Positions 54,677-64,000 of a stretch of 64,000 bases of DNA are shown here, one piece after another. A program made the position numbers and the translations under genes. Source of the stretch: Paraferrimonas haliotis (lineage in GTDB: Bacteria > Pseudomonadota > Gammaproteobacteria > Enterobacterales > Shewanellaceae); assembly GCF_002282895.1 (NCBI RefSeq), contig NZ_NRRB01000004.1, positions 186,001 to 250,000 on the forward strand, written 5' to 3'. How positions within the stretch are numbered: position 1 is the first letter of the stretch; the number at the start of each line of letters is the position of its first letter. Under the pieces are notes generated by a model that was not told the DNA's origin, ran no database searches, and saw nothing but the letters and a program-made list of their open reading frames with translations.

Positions 54677-54759
54677 TAAGTAAGTGCTCTAGACGTTTTT
54701 TTAGGACGGTGATTATACATAGATTAACGCGGCGTTAGTACCGCGTTTCATGGCGTATA

Positions 54760-55557
54760 CTAACCCAGTAATTGACGGTTGTGACGCAACATTTGCAATA
54801 ATTCGTCAATGTATTCCTGTTGTCGCTCAGAATAATTGATTAACCCATGAATCAAGGTATCGGCATTAAGCTCTTCACCAGCGCTGCGCAAGCCTGCCCG
54901 CAATTGTCGAAACTCTAAATAGGCAGCATTGGTATTTAGGTTTTTTAAGTACGACGCTACCGAATCTTCCACCGTTTTATAAACCGCCACTTCGTGGTTT
55001 AAACCACTGCTGCGAGATTGCGGAACCAAACCACAACCTTTACGAAAACACCACTGGCCAAAAAAGTTATTACCTTCATTAGCAAATCGGCTACTGCCCC
55101 ACCCGGTTTCATTTGCGGCTTGAATCAAAATCATATCAGCTGGCACGAGATCCACTCTCATCAGTAAGTTAGTCAATGCCTTGCTGCTGATTTGGCGAAA
55201 GTTATATTGGTAGTTATCGGCAATACCTTGTATGCGTTCAATGCTCACGCTCGACAGGCTTTCGCCATTGGTTAGCAACTCTAACTGGCTTAACAAGAAA
55301 TCGCGGTCGATTCGAATGAATTCGTTTTGCCTTGCGATCATGGGGCGTAAATAGTCAAAAAACGCTTTTTTCTTCTCTGTTACATCGGCGATGGCAGAAA
55401 AGTCAGGGATGGAATGTTCTATGTCCGGGTTTAAAGCCAACACCTTAGTGTCGTCAGTATCTGGTCGTTGCGGCGACAACACCAACATAACGACAATGAT
55501 TAAACTAATGGCTAATCCCATTGAAAGGGTAAGCTTACCCACACGACCACTTTTCAA
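54760..55557 (-). CDS. Bax-like endo-N-acetylglucosaminidase-family protein
   Basis: 265 residues from a TTG at 55557 (GGAGAAAA upstream); the frame continues to a TTG at 55641. The chosen start gives an N-terminal membrane anchor (MGLAISLIIVVMLVLS) and a length close to E. coli Bax (274). The glucosaminidase domain has ILIQAANETGWGSSRFA (catalytic Glu), NNFFGQWCFRKGCG and SVASYLKNLNTNAAY. Expected to face the periplasm and act on peptidoglycan. Confidence 0.88.
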   Translation of the reverse strand: MKSGRVGKLTLSMGLAISLIIVVMLVLSPQRPDTDDTKVLALNPDIEHSIPDFSAIADVTEKKKAFFDYLRPMIARQNEFIRIDRDFLLSQLELLTNGESLSSVSIERIQGIADNYQYNFRQISSKALTNLLMRVDLVPADMILIQAANETGWGSSRFANEGNNFFGQWCFRKGCGLVPQSRSSGLNHEVAVYKTVEDSVASYLKNLNTNAAYLEFRQLRAGLRSAGEELNADTLIHGLINYSERQQEYIDELLQMLRHNRQLLG

Positions 55558-55799
55558 AAAATTTTCTCCCGTTGCCCCAATTAACAACTTAACTAGTAAC
55601 TGATCTATCGGCGCAATATTACCACAGTTTCGGCTGAACAATCCGATTCTGTTTTTACTGTTTAAAAAATAGCTGCTAGTCTAAACAAAAGCGAAAATTA
55701 GTGAACAAAAACAACAAAGTTGGCTTTTGATTATTGCCAATAAGCCCTAAAATACGTCACCTTTTGAACCACTAACCAGCCAAAGGAAATCGCTGCTTC

Positions 55800-56909
55800 A
55801 TGAGTACTTCATCGCAACGCGCTATCGTGACTCTGACGAATATTGCCAAGAGCTATAACAAGCGCCAGATCATTGAAGACCTATCGTTAACGGTAAACGA
55901 TGGCGAGTTTCTAACGCTGTTGGGTCCCTCAGGTTGCGGTAAAACGACTCTGCTTCGACTAATAGCTGGTTTAGAAAGCGCCGATGCTGGGCGTATTACA
56001 TTAGATGGTAAAGACATCACTCATATTCCTGCTGAGCGCCGACGGGTAAATACTGTTTTTCAAAGTTACGCCTTGTTTCCCCATATGAGTGTGCTTGATA
56101 ACGTCTGTTTTGGTTTGAAGATGGCCAAGATCCCAAAGCAAGAACGACTAGAGCGCGCCAATGAAGCACTTGCCATGGTGCGATTAAGCGACTACGCCCA
56201 TGCTAAACCAAGTGAACTCTCCGGTGGACAACAACAACGTGTGGCCATTGCCAGAGCGGTGGTTAATAAGCCAAAAGTGTTGTTGTTGGATGAATCTCTA
56301 AGCGCGCTGGACTTTAAGTTACGCAAGCAAATGCAGCTGGAATTAAAACGACTGCAACGACAACTCAACATCACGTTCGTGTTTGTAACCCATGATCAAG
56401 AAGAAGCTTTGTCGATGTCGGATCGAATTGTGGTGCTTAAAGAAGGCAAAATACAACAGATTGGTTCCCCTAAAGAAGTTTATGAAACACCGGATAATTT
56501 GTTCGTCGCTGAATTTATAGGCGAAACCAATTTGTTTAGAACTAAAATTGAACGACAGCTAAGCGATGGTGTTTATCAAGGCTGCATTGATGGCAAACAC
56601 TTTGAAATTCGAACCGAGCTAAGCCTTGACGTTAATACCGTTGTAAGCACCCTTTTACGACCGGAAGACCTACGAATCAATGAAATCTCAAGCCAACAAA
56701 GCTCTGAGTTATTGGTTGGTAAGGTAATTGACCGCATTTATAAAGGCATGACGCTCGACTCCACCATTGAGCTGGACTCGGGTCAAATTCTGCAAGTGAG
56801 TGAGTTTTTCAACGAAGACGACCCAGATACGGATCACTCCATAGGTCAACGGGTAGAAGTGTCTTGGGTACCTGGTTGGGAGGTGGTTCTGCTTGAACAA
56901 GATGCGTGA
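55800..56909 (+). CDS. potA: PotA, polyamine ABC transporter ATPase
   Basis: 369 residues. Walker A GPSGCGKTT, signature LSGGQQQRVAIARAV, Walker B VLLLDESLSALD (Ser in place of Pro, a PotA trait), then a C-terminal TOBE domain. It powers spermidine/putrescine uptake through PotB and PotC. The end overlaps potB by 17 bases. Confidence 0.96.
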   Translation: MSTSSQRAIVTLTNIAKSYNKRQIIEDLSLTVNDGEFLTLLGPSGCGKTTLLRLIAGLESADAGRITLDGKDITHIPAERRRVNTVFQSYALFPHMSVLDNVCFGLKMAKIPKQERLERANEALAMVRLSDYAHAKPSELSGGQQQRVAIARAVVNKPKVLLLDESLSALDFKLRKQMQLELKRLQRQLNITFVFVTHDQEEALSMSDRIVVLKEGKIQQIGSPKEVYETPDNLFVAEFIGETNLFRTKIERQLSDGVYQGCIDGKHFEIRTELSLDVNTVVSTLLRPEDLRINEISSQQSSELLVGKVIDRIYKGMTLDSTIELDSGQILQVSEFFNEDDPDTDHSIGQRVEVSWVPGWEVVLLEQDA

Positions 56910-57744
56910 TTACTTCAAGTGGATAAGTTTAAGCTTAGCGGTTATTTGGCTGAGCTTATTTGTGGTGATCCCGAATATTATGGTGATTGCTACCAGCTTT
57001 TTAAGCCGTGATCCCAACAGCTTTGTCTCGCTACCCTGGCAATTAGATAACTATCTGCGACTTGCTGACCCTCTCTATGCTCACATTCTATGGCATTCAA
57101 TCACCCTTGCCGGCATTGCTACGTTACTTTGCTTAGTGTTTGGCTATCCTGCGGCATGGATCATCACCCGGTTTGGGCCAACCGGCCGTGCTGTTTTATT
57201 GTTTTTAATTATCGTGCCCTTTTGGACTAATTCGTTAATTCGAGTTTACGCGTTAAAAGTCATTCTTGGCACCAAAGGTCTATTAAACTGGGCGCTGCTT
57301 AATTTAGGCATCATCGAAACACCCATGCGGCTCATGTATACCGAAACCGCTGTGATCATTGGACTGGTATACATTCTTTTGCCCTTCATGATTTTGCCTT
57401 TGTATTCCGCCATCGAAAAATTGCCCACAAGCTACAGCGAAGCGGCTCGGGATTTGGGCGCTAGTCGTTGGGCCTATTTCAAAGACATCATGCTTCCATT
57501 AACTACGCCAGGCATTATTGCCGGTGTGTTAATGGTGTTCCTACCCGCCATGGGCATGTTCTATTTATCAGATTTGTTAGGTGGTTCAAAGAATCCACTG
57601 ATAGGGAATATGATTCGCGACCAAATATTGATAACTCGCGACTGGCCTTTCGGAAGTGCTGCCAGCGTTACGTTGACCGTTATTATGGCGCTCATGCTGT
57701 TGGGGTATTACTACGTTCATAAACGAACCGGGAGGAGTGCCTAA
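56893..57744 (+). CDS. potB: PotB, polyamine ABC transporter permease
   Basis: 283 residues, six membrane helices and the EAA loop (YSEAARDLGASRWAYFKDIMLPL) that docks on PotA. A long conserved SxxR-type segment (FWTNSLIRVYALKVILG) is typical of PotB. It shares its last base with the potC ATG. Confidence 0.95.
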   Translation: MNKMRDYFKWISLSLAVIWLSLFVVIPNIMVIATSFLSRDPNSFVSLPWQLDNYLRLADPLYAHILWHSITLAGIATLLCLVFGYPAAWIITRFGPTGRAVLLFLIIVPFWTNSLIRVYALKVILGTKGLLNWALLNLGIIETPMRLMYTETAVIIGLVYILLPFMILPLYSAIEKLPTSYSEAARDLGASRWAYFKDIMLPLTTPGIIAGVLMVFLPAMGMFYLSDLLGGSKNPLIGNMIRDQILITRDWPFGSAASVTLTVIMALMLLGYYYVHKRTGRSA

Positions 57745-58538
57745 TGGCTAAACTGTCCCGAGCGTTTTATTTGTTCATCTTATTCTTGTTTTTATACCTA
57801 CCTATTTTTGTGCTGGTGGGTAACTCGTTTAACCAACACAAGTTTGGCATTAAGTGGCGCGGTTTTACCACGCAATGGTACGACACATTGTTTAACAATG
57901 CTGCACTTATGGATGCCGCTATTAATTCGTTAACCATAGGGTTGTTGGCCGCTACCATATCAACCATTATCGGCACGCTCACCTCGGTGGCTTTGTTTCG
58001 CTATCGCTTTAGAGGAAAGAAGCTGTTATCCGGCAGTTTATTCGTGGTGATGAGTTCCCCAGACATTATTTTGGCAATATCTCTATTGGCGCTGTTTATT
58101 GCCGCCGGCATTTCGTTGGGGTTCGTATCCTTGCTATTGGCGCATATTACCTTTTGCCTGCCGTTTGTTGTTATTAGTGTGAGTGCGCGCTTAAGCGATT
58201 TCGACCCTAAAATGATCGAATCTGCAAAAGACTTAGGGGCCAACGAATGGCAAATATTCAGTCAAATACTGATGCCTTTAGCCTTGCCAGCAGTTGCCGC
58301 CGGTTGGTTATTATCATTCACGCTGTCATTAGACGACGTCATTGTTAGCACTTTTGTAACCGGTCCTAGCTACGAAATTCTGCCCATAAAAATCTATTCA
58401 ATGGTCAAAGTTGGGGTGTCCCCGGAAGTTAATGCGCTGGCGACGGTTATGCTAGTCTTATCGTTAACTTTGGTCTTATTCTCACAACTGATTTTGCGCG
58501 TAAAGCGCCCTACTACAACATTAAGCAACGGAAAGTAA
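57744..58538 (+). CDS. potC: PotC, polyamine ABC transporter permease
   Basis: 264 residues, six membrane helices, EAA loop MIESAKDLGANEWQIFSQILMPLA and the PotC hallmark LSLDDVIVSTFVTGP. Pairs with PotB in the inner membrane. 4 bases before potD. Confidence 0.95.
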   Translation: MAKLSRAFYLFILFLFLYLPIFVLVGNSFNQHKFGIKWRGFTTQWYDTLFNNAALMDAAINSLTIGLLAATISTIIGTLTSVALFRYRFRGKKLLSGSLFVVMSSPDIILAISLLALFIAAGISLGFVSLLLAHITFCLPFVVISVSARLSDFDPKMIESAKDLGANEWQIFSQILMPLALPAVAAGWLLSFTLSLDDVIVSTFVTGPSYEILPIKIYSMVKVGVSPEVNALATVMLVLSLTLVLFSQLILRVKRPTTTLSNGK

Positions 58539-58542
58539 AACT

Positions 58543-59580
58543 ATGATGGTTAAACGCTTATTCATCACAATGAGTGCACTTCTTATCTCTTTATCGGCGC
58601 AAGCTAATAAGGACACTGTGTATTTTTACAACTGGTCTGAATACATCCCACCGGGTCTATTAGAAGAGTTTACTGCAGAAACCGGTATTAAAGTGGTTTA
58701 TACCACCTACGACAGCAACGAAGCCATGTACGCCAAGGTAAAATTACTCAAAGGCGAAGGCTATGATCTAGTGGTTCCCTCCACCTATTTCGTCAGTAAA
58801 ATGGCCGATGAAGGGCTGTTGCAAAAGCTGGACAAAAGCAAACTAAGCAACATTTCTCACTTGGATCCGGCGTTGTTGGATCAACCCTACGACCCAGACA
58901 ATCAATACAGCTTGCCTTACATTTGGGGCGCAACCGGCATCGGTGTAAACAGTGATGACATAGACCCGAGTACCATTACCAGCTGGAAAGATTTATGGAA
59001 TGAAGACTTCGCCAATTCCATCTTGTTAATGAACGATGTGCGCGAAGTGTTTCACATGGCGTTAGTGGTTAATGGTCATTCAGGAAACAGCACCGACCCA
59101 GAAGAGATCAAGCAAGCCTACGAAACCCTAAAGCCTTTGGTTAAAAACGTGTTGGTTTACAATTCTGATACCCCATCACTGCCTTATTTGGCCGGTGAAA
59201 CCAGCATTGGCATGCTGTGGAATGGTTCCGCCTATGCCGCTCACCAAGAAGATGACGCCATCACCTTAGTCTATCCAAAAGAAGGTCCAATTTTGTGGGT
59301 GGACAACATTGCCATTCCTTCTGGCGCTAAAAACGTTGAAGGCGCCCATAAGCTCATCAACTTCTTATTGCGTCCAGAAATCGCAGCGCGAGTTGCTGAG
59401 GAAATTGGCTACCCAACGCCCAACAAGTCGGCCAAAGCCTTAATGCCTAAAGAGCTAGCTAACGACCCTATCGTCTATCCGCCAGCTGAGGTTATCGAAG
59501 CCGGTGAGTTTCAAGATGACATTGGCGAAGCAGAGCTCATTTATGATAAATATTGGCAACTGCTAAAAGCCGGTAAGTAA
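58543..59580 (+). CDS. potD: PotD/PotF-type polyamine-binding protein
   Basis: 345 residues: signal peptide (cut near AQA/NKDTV), then VYFYNWSEYIPPG, the start of mature polyamine-binding proteins. The acidic/aromatic ligand pocket motifs include PYIWGATGIGVN, SLPYLAGETSIGMLWNGSA and WVDNIAIPSGA. It delivers spermidine or putrescine to PotBC; preference between them cannot be read. Last gene of potABCD, followed by a terminator. Confidence 0.95.
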   Translation: MMVKRLFITMSALLISLSAQANKDTVYFYNWSEYIPPGLLEEFTAETGIKVVYTTYDSNEAMYAKVKLLKGEGYDLVVPSTYFVSKMADEGLLQKLDKSKLSNISHLDPALLDQPYDPDNQYSLPYIWGATGIGVNSDDIDPSTITSWKDLWNEDFANSILLMNDVREVFHMALVVNGHSGNSTDPEEIKQAYETLKPLVKNVLVYNSDTPSLPYLAGETSIGMLWNGSAYAAHQEDDAITLVYPKEGPILWVDNIAIPSGAKNVEGAHKLINFLLRPEIAARVAEEIGYPTPNKSAKALMPKELANDPIVYPPAEVIEAGEFQDDIGEAELIYDKYWQLLKAGK

Positions 59581-59587
59581 CTCATCT

Positions 59588-59613
59588 AAAAAAAGCCCCT
59601 AACAAGGGGCTTT
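59588..59613. terminator. Bidirectional terminator between potD and the aminotransferase gene
   Basis: AAAGCCCCT (59592-59600), loop AACA, AGGGGCTTT (59605-59613). A seven-A run at 59588-59594 gives a good T-run for minus-strand transcription; the plus-strand T-run is only three bases. Confidence 0.85.
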
Positions 59614-59636
59614 CGAATTTTTGAAGTCGACAAAGA

Positions 59637-60830
59637 TTATAAAACGGCTTTAATACCGGCAACTAAGTCGTCCATGTTTGACCGCGTCATTCCCGCAACA
59701 CTAATGCGACCACTACCCACAATATAAATGCCAAACTCTTGTTTTAAGCGGTCGACTTGTTCGACGCTTAAGCCGGAGAAGCTGAACATACCATTTTGAC
59801 GTTCGATAAAACTGAAGTCTTGAGTGATACCGGCATCGGCAAGCTTGCTGACAAACAAGGTACGCATTTTATGAATGCGCTCACGCATTTGTTTCACTTC
59901 TTCGATCCACAATTGTTTCAGCTCTGGATTTGCAAGTATCGTCGCCACAATCAAGGCACCGTGCGCGGGTGGATTGGAGTAGATGGCACGAATGGTCTTT
60001 TTCACTTGGCTAAAGGCACGCTGGCCACTGTCTGTGCTTTCAGAAAGCAACGTAATGCCGCCAATGCGCTCATTGTACAAGCCAAAGTTTTTCGAGAACG
60101 AGTTCGCCACCATCAACTCTGGAACAATACTGGCGACTAACCGTAAGCCAGCGGCATCTTCTTCTACGCCGTTGGCAAAGCCTTGGTAGGCGAAATCAAA
60201 CAGCGGCATGGCCTGTTGTTGCTTGCATAAGTTGGCTAATTGCTGCCATTGCTCAAGGTTTAAATCGATTCCGGTTGGGTTATGACAACAACCGTGCACA
60301 AGTACGACGTCGTTTGCTTCAACCTGAGATAAATCTGCCAACATGCCGTCAAAGTCGAGACCGTGGTTTTGCTTGTCGTAATAGCGATAACTCTTTACCG
60401 TCAGACCCGCCGCCGTAAAGATCGCATTGTGATTCGCCCAAGTCGGGTTACTAACCCAAATGGTGCTGACGTTAGCAACGTTCACTAAAAACTCGGCCGC
60501 CACTCGTAGCGAGCCTGTACCGCCGGGCGCTTGTGCGGTAAATAAGCGGTTAGACTGCCTTATGTCGCTGCTTTCACCAAACAGCAAGTCTTGTACTAAA
60601 GCGCTGTATTCCGCTACGCCCTCTATGCCCAAATAGCTCTTAGAGGTTTGCGTTTCTAGCAGTAACGCTTCTGCTTTCTTAACCGAGTCCAGCACGGGCG
60701 TCTGCCCTGCTTCGTTTTTATAAATACCAACGCCCAAGTTAATCTTGTTAGAACGAGCGTCGGCTTTAAAGGCGTCGGTAAGTCCAAGAATGGGATCGGC
60801 AGGGGCTTGTTCGATGGCTGAAAACAACAT
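59637..60830 (-). CDS. Aspartate/aromatic amino acid aminotransferase (class I)
   Basis: 397 residues, as in TyrB/AspC of E. coli. PLP lysine in NSFSKNFGLYNERIG, substrate Arg region in VAGMTRSNMDDL near the C-terminus, NPTWANHN, and HGCCHNPTGID for PLP binding. It transfers amino groups between aromatic or acidic amino acids and 2-oxoglutarate/oxaloacetate. Whether TyrB-like or AspC-like is undecided. Confidence 0.93.
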   Translation of the reverse strand: MLFSAIEQAPADPILGLTDAFKADARSNKINLGVGIYKNEAGQTPVLDSVKKAEALLLETQTSKSYLGIEGVAEYSALVQDLLFGESSDIRQSNRLFTAQAPGGTGSLRVAAEFLVNVANVSTIWVSNPTWANHNAIFTAAGLTVKSYRYYDKQNHGLDFDGMLADLSQVEANDVVLVHGCCHNPTGIDLNLEQWQQLANLCKQQQAMPLFDFAYQGFANGVEEDAAGLRLVASIVPELMVANSFSKNFGLYNERIGGITLLSESTDSGQRAFSQVKKTIRAIYSNPPAHGALIVATILANPELKQLWIEEVKQMRERIHKMRTLFVSKLADAGITQDFSFIERQNGMFSFSGLSVEQVDRLKQEFGIYIVGSGRISVAGMTRSNMDDLVAGIKAVL

Positions 60831-60889
60831 GTACAGCAGTCCTTAATAGTAACCAGAAATCGGTGCGACAATATGAGATGAGTTATAAC

Positions 60890-60922
60890 AAAAAAAAAGC
60901 GGCAATCCTATTGATAGCCGCT
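60890..60922 (-). terminator. gltS terminator
   Basis: On the minus strand AGCGGC (60922-60917) pairs with GCCGCT (60903-60898), followed by nine T residues (A-run to 60890 on the plus strand). It begins 15 bases after the gltS stop. Confidence 0.8.
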
Positions 60923-60937
60923 CATTGTGAAAAGAAA

Positions 60938-62158
60938 TTATCTAATAAAGCCAATAAAGGTTTGCAGCACAATCAAGTTAGCGATGTCGATGAAGAATGC
61001 CCCAACGATAGGCACTACAACGAAGGCTTGCGGCGACGGCCCATAACGGGTGACCAAGGTACCCATATTCATCACCGCAGTAGGCGTTGCCCCCATTCCA
61101 AAGCCACAATGACCGCCCGCCATAATGGCTGCATCGTAGTTGCTGCCCATAACCCGAAAAGTCACCCAATAGCAAAACAGCGCTAAAACTACGGTTTGCA
61201 CCAGTAATATGGCCAGCAGTGGTAGCGCCAAATCCAACAGCTCCCAAAGCTTTAAGCTCATCAAAGCCATGGCTAAAAACAGATTAAGCGATATGGTGCC
61301 CAACGCATCCAGCGTTTCCTTATTAATTTTATAAGAATTGGTAAAATCGCACAGGTTGGTTATAACAACACCTATAAACAAGGCGTATACAAAGTTGGGG
61401 ATTTTTAGCCAAGAAATTTCAAAGGCGTCTACCCATTCTTTCGCATGGCCTGCAAACACCACACACAGCAATAACACGAACAAGGTTTGAATGGTGGACT
61501 TGGCAGTGATCCTATCTTCTTCGGTATCAATGTAGGTCACCACATCCGGATTGTCGATATGGTGGTTTCCTGGTGTTGGCATTTCATAGCTTGAGCGCAA
61601 TTGATGTTTCTTGATCAGTTTTTGCGCCACTGGGCCGCCTATCATCCCCCCCATAACCAAGCCAAACGTGGCCGCCGCCATGGCTAGTTCCAGCGTTTCT
61701 ATACCATAGGTCTCACTGAAGGTTTGCGCCCAGGCAGCCCCAGTGCCATGACCACCGCTTAAGGTAATAGAGCCAGCAACCAACCCAAGCAAGGGGTCTA
61801 AACCAAAGGCGCTGGCCACCGATACCCCTATGGTGTTTTGAATAACAATATAAACCGTGGCAACGCCTAAAAATAAAAACACCTTTGCGCCGCCTTTGGC
61901 CAACAGCTTGAAGTTTGCCGCCAGCCCAACCGACGCAAAAAACATCAACATTAAGGTGTCTTTTAGGGGTAAATCGAAGGCGATGGTGATCCCTTGCATG
62001 TGCAAGGCGGTGATAAGCACCGCCATGATCAGGCCACCGATAATGGGAACTGGAATGTTATAGTTCTTTAAAAAGGCACTGCGCCGGCTAATAAAGTAGC
62101 CTACAAACAACACACACATAGCAACAAGGAGTGATTCGGCGGCGGCTACTTGTATCAT
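60938..62158 (-). CDS. gltS: GltS, Na+/glutamate symporter
   Basis: 406 residues (E. coli GltS 401), about ten helices in two inverted halves. Conserved GSITLSGGHGTGAAWAQTF in the first half and AGGHCGFGMGATPTAVMNM in the second, the paired re-entrant substrate and sodium motifs. Takes up L-glutamate with Na+. Single-gene unit with its own terminator. Confidence 0.95.
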   Translation of the reverse strand: MIQVAAAESLLVAMCVLFVGYFISRRSAFLKNYNIPVPIIGGLIMAVLITALHMQGITIAFDLPLKDTLMLMFFASVGLAANFKLLAKGGAKVFLFLGVATVYIVIQNTIGVSVASAFGLDPLLGLVAGSITLSGGHGTGAAWAQTFSETYGIETLELAMAAATFGLVMGGMIGGPVAQKLIKKHQLRSSYEMPTPGNHHIDNPDVVTYIDTEEDRITAKSTIQTLFVLLLCVVFAGHAKEWVDAFEISWLKIPNFVYALFIGVVITNLCDFTNSYKINKETLDALGTISLNLFLAMALMSLKLWELLDLALPLLAILLVQTVVLALFCYWVTFRVMGSNYDAAIMAGGHCGFGMGATPTAVMNMGTLVTRYGPSPQAFVVVPIVGAFFIDIANLIVLQTFIGFIR

Positions 62159-62214
62159 TGATGATCCTTATAAATTAACAGTACCTATTTAACATAGCGT
62201 GCTATTGGCAACTA

Positions 62215-64000
62215 TTAAACTCCAAATTGTACCCTCACCCCGGCATTCACAATAAAGCCATCGTTTCGTGACCAAATATCCGTGGTCCAAGTACCGCTGG
62301 GAGCGCGCGCTGGTAGCACAAGCGGGTGCTCTTTGGTTTGGCGAATGTCCAGCAAGTTTTCGGCATTAACAAACAAACTCACGCGGCCAAAGGTAATTTG
62401 CCCAAGCAAGCCAAGATGCCAATAAGGTTTACCTTCGTTAAGGTATGGGTTGTCCTCGAGCCGCTGACTGCCGGTGTAATAGGCTTCAAAACCCAACAGC
62501 CCCTTACCATGTTGCTCCCACATGATGACCGCGCCGGCACTGTGTTTTGGTGTAAGCGCCAATTGAACGCGCTCATTGCTTGCAAGCTCGGGTTTGCTGG
62601 AGTCGGTATACAAATAACTACCGGTAACCTTAACGTCGTGCCAGCGGTAACGTATGAGCACCTCAGCACCACGAATGCGTGTTTCGCCCGGCGAGTTTAC
62701 CAGTCGCACTTGCTTGTCAGCGTCACTGGGCACGCCCGCTATGGTTTCCAGCTCGGTCGCGCCATCAATGTTTGTCGCAAACAAGGTTAACCCGGTTTCA
62801 ATGCTGTTTAGCGTGTAGGTGCCGTCAAGGGACGCGGTGGTGGCTTTTTCTGCTTTAAGATCTTGCAAAGGCTCTAAGCGTGACAGTCCCGCCGCATCAA
62901 TCTCTTCAACAAACGGGGTTGGCGCAAAAAAGCCAAGGCCATAAGAGCCTCGTATCGACCAATTGTCAGGATGATAAAGCATTGAAACGCGCGGACTAAT
63001 TTGGCTACCATATTCGTTATGCCAATCCGCCCTAGCACTTACCGAGGCCGATAGATCGTAATCCAACTCATAATCGACCTGAGCAAAAAGTCCTGGCACT
63101 TGATAGGTGTAGTCAAACTCAGAAAAGGTTTCGGAATCAAATACCTCTGATTGATAGGCAATACCAGCTACCCAGTCAATGTGGTCTTGGTAGCCAGAAA
63201 CGCTCGACTCAATCAAATAGCTCTTATGACTGTCCACCTCCAGCAGCGAACCGTACTGATGCTCGTCATCTTGCAGCATGGCCGAGCCCCTGAAGCTTAG
63301 GGTCATGTCATTGGTTAAGGATTGATCAAAGGCAAAGCCCAGATCTGAACGTTTCGTATCGGCGTTTTGTTTAAACTCTGTGCCATCAGGAACGGTAAAA
63401 CCATCGAGCGTACCGCCTTTTCGTGATTCGGTCATGGCACCAAGGGTCACGTAGAGATTAGCACCGTCGTCGTTGCTCCAGTACATTCTCGGTCTAACAG
63501 TGGCGCGCTCATACCCTGCGAGATCTATCCAGCCGTCATTGTCGAGATCTTGCGCCGTTTGACGATGCAAACCGGCGGTAACCGAGCCGCTAAATTGCTC
63601 TGTAAGCGGGCTGGCGAAGTAACCCGTTACATCTTGACCATCTTTAGAAGTAGCATTGGCTAAGATCTCGCCTTCAAACTCATCACCAGGCTGGCGAGAA
63701 ATTAAGTTAATCACGCCGCCAAGCGCCGAACCGCCATACATTGATGACGCTGAACCTTTAATAATTTCAACGTTGGCCAGATCCGTTGGTGGAATTTGTA
63801 AAAGCCCAATAGAAGACGCTTGGCCACCGTACAAAGGCAAACCATCACTGAGCAGTTGAGTGTAACGGCCATATAAGCTTTGCAGACGAATGTTGGCGCT
63901 TCCAAGTGCCGGCGAGGTGGTTTGCACACGCACCCCACCCGTTTCGGCAACCAACATGGATATATTACCGGGACGCATTAACGCCTTTTCTTGGATCTCT
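62215..64000 (-). CDS. TonB-dependent outer-membrane receptor (5' end beyond window)
   Basis: Partial: the frame continues through 64000 (upstream codons read EIQEKAL before the first internal Met at 63978), so signal peptide and TonB box are missing. 595 residues visible: plug domain (RPGNISMLVAETGGVRVQ, LLSDGLPLYGG, VEIIKGSASSMYGGSALGGVINL) and a long barrel ending in VNAGVRVQFGV, with its final aromatic-less Val. The DGLPLYGG/SMYGGSALGG plug resembles siderophore, vitamin B12 or heme receptors. Ligand unknown. Confidence 0.92.
   Translation of the reverse strand, partial: EIQEKALMRPGNISMLVAETGGVRVQTTSPALGSANIRLQSLYGRYTQLLSDGLPLYGGQASSIGLLQIPPTDLANVEIIKGSASSMYGGSALGGVINLISRQPGDEFEGEILANATSKDGQDVTGYFASPLTEQFSGSVTAGLHRQTAQDLDNDGWIDLAGYERATVRPRMYWSNDDGANLYVTLGAMTESRKGGTLDGFTVPDGTEFKQNADTKRSDLGFAFDQSLTNDMTLSFRGSAMLQDDEHQYGSLLEVDSHKSYLIESSVSGYQDHIDWVAGIAYQSEVFDSETFSEFDYTYQVPGLFAQVDYELDYDLSASVSARADWHNEYGSQISPRVSMLYHPDNWSIRGSYGLGFFAPTPFVEEIDAAGLSRLEPLQDLKAEKATTASLDGTYTLNSIETGLTLFATNIDGATELETIAGVPSDADKQVRLVNSPGETRIRGAEVLIRYRWHDVKVTGSYLYTDSSKPELASNERVQLALTPKHSAGAVIMWEQHGKGLLGFEAYYTGSQRLEDNPYLNEGKPYWHLGLLGQITFGRVSLFVNAENLLDIRQTKEHPLVLPARAPSGTWTTDIWSRNDGFIVNAGVRVQFGV

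Overview
The window looks like the chromosome of a marine, facultatively respiring gammaproteobacterium close to the Alteromonadales/Shewanella group. Support comes from the rmf-(gpx)-fabA-lonH neighbourhood, the ccoNOQP-ccoI-ccoS-fnr-uspE-ttcA order, RMF/FabA/FNR/TtcA sequences close to the enterobacterial ones, and sugar transport and TonB genes typical of marine polysaccharide users. I see no phage, transposon, integron or CRISPR array. I cannot name the genus.

Layout. 1-4.5 kb: 3' end of recB, complete recD, and a convergent NYN-domain gene. 4.5-4.75 kb: two tandem initiator tRNA-Met genes. 4.9-11 kb: rlmKL, a small glutaredoxin-like gene, uup and a surface DUF3466-type protein, reading as one transcription unit. 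11-14.6 kb: rmf (58 codons), glutathione peroxidase, fabA with a FabR-like operator in its promoter, lonH, and a small HTH regulator with candidate operators. 14.7-32.7 kb: a 2-hydroxyacid dehydrogenase gene, then an exopolysaccharide (EPS) locus. The locus contains an outer-membrane barrel, an export protein, a tyrosine autokinase/copolymerase, a PHP-type phosphatase, a Wzy/ligase-like membrane protein, a GT2, a HAD-polytopic membrane fusion (UbiA-like), a GT4-GT26 fusion, two related secreted proteins of unknown activity, and manC. 32.7-40 kb, minus strand: an SLC13 carrier, a YeeE/YedE transporter, a small lipocalin-like protein, and a sugar-porter/PhyH/Gfo-Idh operon. 40-44 kb: cydDC plus a lipoprotein gene. 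44.1-54 kb: cbb3 oxidase genes, their copper and assembly factors, fnr, uspE and ttcA. 54-64 kb: a DUF2987-like gene, a Bax-like glucosaminidase, potABCD, an aromatic/aspartate aminotransferase, gltS and a TonB receptor cut by the window edge.

How the genes work together. The respiratory block joins an oxygen-sensing regulator (FNR) to the high-affinity oxidase and, divergently, to CydDC, which is needed for cytochrome bd maturation; two FNR-like boxes lie between the two units. The EPS block is a Wzy-type system under kinase/phosphatase control, but it lacks a recognisable flippase and initiating phosphoglycosyl transferase. It carries unusual fusions and a pair of secreted paralogous proteins, which makes it the best candidate in the window for undescribed biology.

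Limits: all family calls come from reading motifs by eye. No database search, fold prediction or RNA folding was run.
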